From contig NZ_JAAQTO010000039.1 of assembly GCF_011742165.1 (NCBI RefSeq), forward strand, positions 44,376 to 108,375: a stretch of DNA of 64,000 nucleotides. The letters are read 5' to 3'. This DNA is from Billgrantia bachuensis (GTDB lineage Bacteria; Pseudomonadota; Gammaproteobacteria; Pseudomonadales; Halomonadaceae). The notes beneath the pieces were generated by a model. The model was given only the letters and a program-made list of their open reading frames with translations. It was not told the origin of the DNA and made no database searches. Positions within the stretch are counted from its first letter, which is position 1. Every line of letters begins with the position of its first letter. Both the position numbers and the translations under genes were made by a program. Shown here piece by piece: positions 59,720-64,000 of this stretch.

Positions 59720-60352
59720 ATGATCGACTTATGGACCTGGACCACACCCAACGGCCGCAAAGTATCCATCATGCTCGAGGAACTCGGCCTGCCCTATCGC
59801 ACCCACGCCGTGGACATCACCCAGGGCGAGCAGCACGAACCGTCCTTTCTCGCAGTCAGCCCCAACAACAAGATCCCCGCCATACGCGATGACGACACCG
59901 GCACGGTATTGATGGAGTCGGGCGCCATCCTGATCTATCTGGCCGAGAAGTCCGATCGCTTCTTGCCCGCCGATCCGGAGCAGCGCTACCGCACCCTGGA
60001 GTGGCTGATGTGGCAAATGGGCGGCCTGGGGCCCTTCCTCGGCCAGGCTCACCACTTTCTACAGTTCAACCCCGGCAAGGCGCCCTATGCCGAAGAACGC
60101 TTCCATGACGAGGCCAAGCGCCTCTACCGCGTACTGGATACCCGCTTGGCCGACCATGCCTACCTGGCCGGCGACGAGTACACCATTGCCGATATTGCCT
60201 GCTGGCCCTGGGTGTCGCGCTACGAGTGGCAGCGCATCGACCTGAATGAGTATCCCAACGTGAAGCGCTGGTACGTCGAGATCGCCGGCCGCCCCGCAGT
60301 GCAGCGCGGCTACCACGTGCCCAAGCAGGTCAACGAGATACCCCTGCCATGA
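59720..60352 (+). CDS. Glutathione S-transferase (Nu-class, YghU-like)
   Basis: A 210-residue GST. The thioredoxin-like N-domain has TTPNGRKVSIMLEELGLPY, the glutathione gamma-Glu site and the cis-Pro NNKIPAIRD, and MESGAILIYLAEKS. The alpha-helical C-domain holds GPFLGQAHHFLQFNPGKAPYAEERFHDEAKRLYRVLDTRL. This profile is that of the disulfide-bond reductase YghU/YfcG group. Its stop overlaps the SDR start by 4 bp, so both form one operon. Confidence 0.92.
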   Translation: MIDLWTWTTPNGRKVSIMLEELGLPYRTHAVDITQGEQHEPSFLAVSPNNKIPAIRDDDTGTVLMESGAILIYLAEKSDRFLPADPEQRYRTLEWLMWQMGGLGPFLGQAHHFLQFNPGKAPYAEERFHDEAKRLYRVLDTRLADHAYLAGDEYTIADIACWPWVSRYEWQRIDLNEYPNVKRWYVEIAGRPAVQRGYHVPKQVNEIPLP

Positions 60353-61233
60353 GCGATGGCCTCATGACCGGAACCGGCTCGGTACCGCGAAGCATACTGG
60401 TTACCGGCTGCTCGAGCGGCATCGGCCATGCCGCGGCCCATGCCCTGGTACAGCGCGGCTGGCGGGTCTTCGCCACCGCCCGACGCCAGGAGGATCTCGA
60501 CCGGCTACGCGGGGAGGGGCTCGAGGCCCTTCCCCTGGAGCTGGCCTCGAGCGACTCCATCACCGCCTGCGTGGAACGGGTGCTGGAACGCACCGACGGG
60601 CGGCTCGATGCACTGTTCAACAATGCCGCCTACGGCCAACCGGGTGCCGTGGAGGACCTGACCCGTGACGTTCTACGCGCCCAACTGGAAGCCAACCTGC
60701 TAGGCACCCACGAGCTCACCACGCGGATCATCCCGGTGATGCGCGAACAAGGATACGGACGCATCGTGCACAACAGCTCGGTGCTGGGATTCGCCGCCCT
60801 GCCTTATCGCGGGGCCTACGTATGTTCCAAGTTCGCCCTGGAGGGCCTCACCGATACCTTGCGCCAGGAGCTGTACGGTAGCGGTATCCATGTCAGCCTG
60901 ATCCAGCCCGGCCCCATCGCCAGCCGCTTCCGCGAGAATTGCCATCGCGCCTTCAAGGCCAACATCGACACCGCCAGAAGCTATCACCGCGACACCTACC
61001 GCACCGTGGAAGCCCGGCTGACCGGCAGCAAAGGATCTTCCGGTGGCGCCTTCACCCTGGGCCCCGATGCCGTGGTCGACAAGCTGGTCCATGCCCTGGA
61101 GAGCCGGCGGCCCAAGCCGCGTTATCATGTCACCCTGCCTACCCACCTGTTCGGCGTGCTGAAGCGGTTGCTCACCACGTGTGGAATGGACCGGGTGTTG
61201 TTGGCGTCGACACGCGACGAGCGCAGAACCTAA
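60349..61233 (+). CDS. SDR family oxidoreductase
   Basis: A 294-residue short-chain dehydrogenase. GCSSGIGHAAA is the cofactor loop, FNNAAYGQPG the NNA motif, with the catalytic Ser in HNSSVLGF and the YVCSKFA active site. ATARRQED after strand 2 favours NADP(H). The C-terminal 30 residues exceed the classical length and look like a membrane-associating tail. It is translationally coupled to the upstream GST. Confidence 0.9.
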   Translation: MSDGLMTGTGSVPRSILVTGCSSGIGHAAAHALVQRGWRVFATARRQEDLDRLRGEGLEALPLELASSDSITACVERVLERTDGRLDALFNNAAYGQPGAVEDLTRDVLRAQLEANLLGTHELTTRIIPVMREQGYGRIVHNSSVLGFAALPYRGAYVCSKFALEGLTDTLRQELYGSGIHVSLIQPGPIASRFRENCHRAFKANIDTARSYHRDTYRTVEARLTGSKGSSGGAFTLGPDAVVDKLVHALESRRPKPRYHVTLPTHLFGVLKRLLTTCGMDRVLLASTRDERRT

Positions 61234-61269
61234 CTCGACATACCAATATCGTTACATAAGGAGAAACAC

Positions 61270-61593
61270 TTGGGCCGACTCATCTCGCTGCTTTTCATTG
61301 CCGCCCTGGCCTATGGCGGGCTTTACCTCTACTACGGCCACGTCGTCAGGCAGGCCATCGACGAACAGCTCGAGGCAAGAGGACTCACCGCCCTGGAGGT
61401 AGAGCGCATCGACTACGACCCGTTGGCGCCCGTCAGCAACGAGGCCACGATACGAGCGGAAGTCGGCTACCGCGGTGCCGATGCCACGGTCACCATTCGC
61501 CTTCAGGGCCACCCGATCTTCTCGGATGAGATGCGCATGGAGCTCGACGGCCTGCAGAATCTGCGGCTAAGGTTCGGCGTGGACGGTAATTGA
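61270..61593 (+). CDS. Small membrane-anchored protein of unknown function
   Basis: A 107-residue protein. An N-terminal hydrophobic stretch (LISLLFIAALAYGGLYLYYG) is followed by a soluble beta-rich tail (EVERIDYDPLAPVSNEATIRAEVGYRG). I do not recognise the family. The start is a TTG at 61270, supported by AAGGAG. It is probably cotranscribed with the SDR gene and the DUF1330 gene. Confidence 0.7.
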   Translation: MGRLISLLFIAALAYGGLYLYYGHVVRQAIDEQLEARGLTALEVERIDYDPLAPVSNEATIRAEVGYRGADATVTIRLQGHPIFSDEMRMELDGLQNLRLRFGVDGN

Positions 61594-61606
61594 TGAGGAG
61601 CGTCGT

Positions 61607-61894
61607 ATGAACCATGCGTATGTCGTCGGTCAGGTGACCGTCAACGATCCCGAACGCTGGCTGGAGTACGTCGAGCAAATCCCCGAGACGCTCGCCAGTT
61701 GGGGCGGCGAAGTGATCATGCGTGGACAGCGCGCCTCCACGCTGGTGGGACAGCCGGGCCACCCCAATATCGTGGTGCTGCGGTTCCCTGACATGCATGC
61801 CGTGGAGCAGTGGTACGCCTCGCCCGAGTACCAGGCGCTGATTCCGTTGCGCGACGCGGCAGCGCAGGTCGACCTGGCCGCTTACGAGGGGTAG
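61607..61894 (+). CDS. DUF1330 family protein
   Basis: A 95-residue dimeric alpha-beta barrel protein. The family sequence is AYVVGQVTVNDPERWLEYVEQIPET, then RGQRASTLVG and VVLRFPDMHAVEQWYASPEYQALIPLRDAAA. Some relatives act as small monooxygenase- or isomerase-like proteins; no function is assigned. A GGAG site precedes the ATG at 61607, 14 bp after the preceding gene. Confidence 0.9.
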   Translation: MNHAYVVGQVTVNDPERWLEYVEQIPETLASWGGEVIMRGQRASTLVGQPGHPNIVVLRFPDMHAVEQWYASPEYQALIPLRDAAAQVDLAAYEG

Positions 61895-61977
61895 CTTTCG
61901 GCTTAGCGAACGCCTCGTGCTATCCTTCGCGTCTCTTTACGTGGCGCTGGCGCGCCCCTCATTGTCAGGAGAACGAC

Positions 61978-62256
61978 ATGGCCAAGGCAACTGCACGGCA
62001 CATTCTGGTAAACGACGAAGCGAAGTGTGAGGCCCTCAAGGCCGAGATCGAAGGCGGACGCGACTTCGCCGAAGTCGCCCGCGAGCACTCGAGCTGCCCC
62101 TCCGGCCGCCAGGGCGGCGACCTGGGCAGCTTCGGCCCCGGCCAGATGGTGCGTGAATTCGATGAAGTGGTGTTCTCCGGCGAGTTGAACAAGGTGCACG
62201 GCCCGGTCAAGACCCAGTTCGGTTACCACCTGCTGGAAATCACCAGCCGCAGTTGA
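61978..62256 (+). CDS. ppiC: Parvulin-type peptidylprolyl isomerase C
   Basis: A 92-residue cytosolic parvulin. ATARHILVNDEAKCEALKAEIEGGRDFAEVAREHSSCPSGRQGGDLGSFGPGQMVREFDEVVFSGELNKVHGPVKTQFGYHLLEITSR spans the entire PpiC domain, given here in shortened form: ARHILV start, SSCPSG turn and FGYHLLEI end. The size equals E. coli PpiC. The start at 61978 has CAGGAG upstream. A strong terminator at 62300 ends the unit. Confidence 0.94.
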   Translation: MAKATARHILVNDEAKCEALKAEIEGGRDFAEVAREHSSCPSGRQGGDLGSFGPGQMVREFDEVVFSGELNKVHGPVKTQFGYHLLEITSRS

Positions 62257-62299
62257 GACCAGCCCGGCCGAAGGGCGTCACGCCCCGGCCGCCTGACCG

Positions 62300-62330
62300 A
62301 AGCCGCCGTGCCCCGCCACGGCGGCTTTGT
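62300..62330 (+). terminator. Rho-independent terminator after ppiC
   Basis: AAGCCGCCGTG and CACGGCGGCTT form a perfect 11-bp stem with a 6-nt loop, followed by TGTCGTT. It lies 43 bp after the stop. Confidence 0.75.
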
Positions 62331-62421
62331 CGTTCATGCCCTTGCTGTGCCGGCATCCCTTGGGCTGATGCAAGCCAGGCCTGCTACCTTAAGCATCCAT
62401 GCAAGCAGCAAGGAGCAGGAT

Positions 62422-63889
62422 GTGACAAGGACGCAACAGGAGCAGGACGCTCATTTTCGCGATCGAGTACCCGACCCGCCCAAGGGAAAAGACCGCATCA
62501 AGTGGTATGGCCCCGGCTTGCTGTGGATGCTCTCCGCCGTCGGCACCGGTTCGATCCTCTTTACCCCCCCGAGTGGCCTCAGCCTACGAGTACCAATTGC
62601 TGTGGATACTGCTCATCGTGGTGCTGTTCATGTGGGTCATGATCCGGGAAATGGCGCGTTACTCCATCGTCACCGGCCAGACCATGCTGGAGGGCATGCA
62701 CACCCTGAGCGGGCCGAGGAACTGGGCCGTGTGGGTGATCTTCGTACCGCAATTGCTGGCGGCGGCGATCGGCATCGCCGGGCTCGCCGCGGTCGTCGGC
62801 AGTGCGCTGGGCGAATTCCTGCCCGGCACCAACACCTTGTACGCCATGGCCATGGTGGTGGCCTCCACCCTGTTCACCGCCACCGGGCGCTACTCGCTGA
62901 TCGAAACCTTCAGCCGCGTAATGGCGTTGGCGCTGATGGTGATGGCCATCGTCACGGCGATGATCGTCTTCCCCGGCCTGGCGCCGATTGCCCAGGGCCT
63001 GGCCCCCGGTTGGCCGGACGACCCCGACCTCTACGTGATCCTACCCTGGGTGGGCACCATTCTCGCCGGCTCCATGGGTATCGTCTGGTTCGGCTACTGG
63101 ACCGCCACCCGCGGTTTCGGCGGCGGCCTGCAGAGCCGTGAGCCCGACGACGAACAACCCGACGACTCGCGTCGGGAGATGGACAGGACCGCACCCAAGC
63201 CCCACGAAACGCGGGTCGCCCATGCCCGGGGCTGGATCCGCACCATGACCGTGACCGCAGCACTCGGCGTACTTGGCGGCCTGGTGGTGATCTTCTCCTT
63301 CCTCGTGCTCGGCGCGGAACTGCTGGCACCGGAGGGCATCATGCCCGAGGGACCGGAGGTCGCAGTGGACCTGACCAACATCTTCTCGGACGTGTGGGGC
63401 GAGGTCGGCCGCTATGTGCTGCTGGTCGCGATCGTCATTGCCTTGGGTGGCAGCATCCTGGCCAACCAGGACGGCTGGGGACGCAGCTTCGCCGACATGA
63501 CCCTGATCGTGACCCGCCGCCACCGCGAGGCCGGCGGTTCGAGCCTGCTGCTCAAGAGCCTCAACGCCCTCGATCGCCGGCTGCCCTGGCCCATGTTCGA
63601 GCGTCGCTGGCTCAAGCGACTCTACATCGTCAGCGTGACCGGCCTCATGCCGCTGCTCATCCTGCTGGCCTTCAGCGATCCGGTGCAGGTGATGTCCGTT
63701 TCAGGCATTATTGCGGCAGCCCATACGCCTTTCATCGCCCTGGCAGCGCTCTATGTCAATCGCACACGCCTACCGGCGGAGCTCAGGCCGGGAATCGCGG
63801 CGAGCGTGACGATGACAGTCGCCGGCTTCTTCTACCTCGGCTTCGCAGTGCTTTATCTGCTCAACATGGCAGGCCTGTTGAATGGCTGA
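62422..63889 (+). pseudogene. Nramp divalent metal transporter gene with a one-base frameshift
   Basis: Together the two frames encode an Nramp-type transporter of about 488 residues. The first 50 codons (GTG start at 62422, AAGGAG site) read DRIKWYGPGLLWMLSAVGTGSILF and then enter a tract of seven Cs (62564-62570). The family continuation (TPRVASAYEYQLLWILLIVVL) lies in the frame that needs only six. After that the frame is intact to 63889, with about 11 transmembrane helices. Nramp proteins import Mn2+ or Fe2+ with protons. The C7 run may be a sequencing error, a phase-variable tract or true inactivation. Confidence 0.8.
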
Positions 63890-63997
63890 AGCCCGGGCTA
63901 TGCCGGCGCCGCTCGCCTTGCAGCGCGTGCTCGGCGCCAGGCGCTGTCACGCGTTAGGATAGATGTCGATTCGCTCTTTCGAAAACAGGGACGCCGC

Positions 63998-64000
63998 ATG
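63998..64000 (+). CDS. First codon of the next gene (partial)
   Basis: The window ends on an ATG preceded by CAGGGACGCCGC, a fair ribosome site. The 108 bp between the Nramp stop and this ATG hold no other feature. Nothing of the product is visible. Confidence 0.3.

Overview
The window is about 64 kb of GC-rich gammaproteobacterial chromosome. Gene content suggests Halomonas or a close relative: TRAP transporters, many LysR/AraC/TetR/MocR regulators, several diguanylate cyclases, an OsmC-YcaO fusion and small stand-alone enzymes. This assignment is inferred from gene content and protein style only. I saw no rRNA, tRNA, CRISPR array, transposase, integrase or phage gene.

Layout. 1-2.9 kb: the tail of a large ATPase-type regulator, then a divergent TetR / 3-oxoacyl-ACP synthase pair with a palindrome between them. 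2.9-15.4 kb: an accessory-looking zone, almost all on the minus strand. It holds tag, YciI, a TetR with two strong palindromes, a 46-residue secreted Cys/His peptide, a PAS-GGDEF protein, three GNATs, an SRPBCC protein, a RibD/DHFR-like reductase, DUF1622, an NYN protein, OsmC-YcaO, an AT-rich frameshifted membrane gene and a PcaD-like hydrolase. Scattered among them are 3'-end remnants of a Crp/Fnr regulator, a glutathione S-transferase and possibly a C39-like peptidase. 15.5-21.9 kb: LysR, an SDR / SnoaL-like / glyoxalase-like / SDR cluster, a DCC protein, a DJ-1/PfpI protein and a LysE/AraC pair. 22-25 kb: a two-gene DUF2795 operon whose second protein has a C2H2 zinc finger, and a MASE2-GGDEF enzyme. 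25-33 kb: MFS and DUF2938 genes facing a MerR gene across a 19-bp-spacer promoter, a decayed AraC gene, a secreted alpha/beta hydrolase, a P450 and an azoreductase/LysR pair.

33-46 kb: an orphan chemoreceptor with a sigma-28-like promoter and a CheR-tether-like C-terminus, ExoD plus a Thr/Ser dehydratase, LysE/MocR with repeated operators, a GlxA-type regulator/methyltransferase pair, RidA, an iron-siderophore type ABC importer and an EamA exporter. 45.6-50.4 kb: a gluconate-type module (LacI-family regulator, gluconokinase, complete DctPQM TRAP transporter) with a textbook GntR-like palindrome. 50.5-64 kb: a class A beta-lactamase-like protein translationally coupled to a membrane acyltransferase, YbaK, an M28 peptidase, a four-PAS GGDEF protein, a METTL25-like methyltransferase, a GFA protein, TrxC, a GST/SDR pair, PpiC and an Nramp transporter broken by one extra C in a C7 tract.

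Most genes sit in regulator-plus-target pairs, so much of the interest lies in the intergenic operators and in the decayed genes. The best candidates for something undescribed are the DUF2795/C2H2 operon, the beta-lactamase/acyltransferase pair, the isolated 56-nt perfect-arm hairpin near 14.3 kb, and the gene remnants abutting intact genes.
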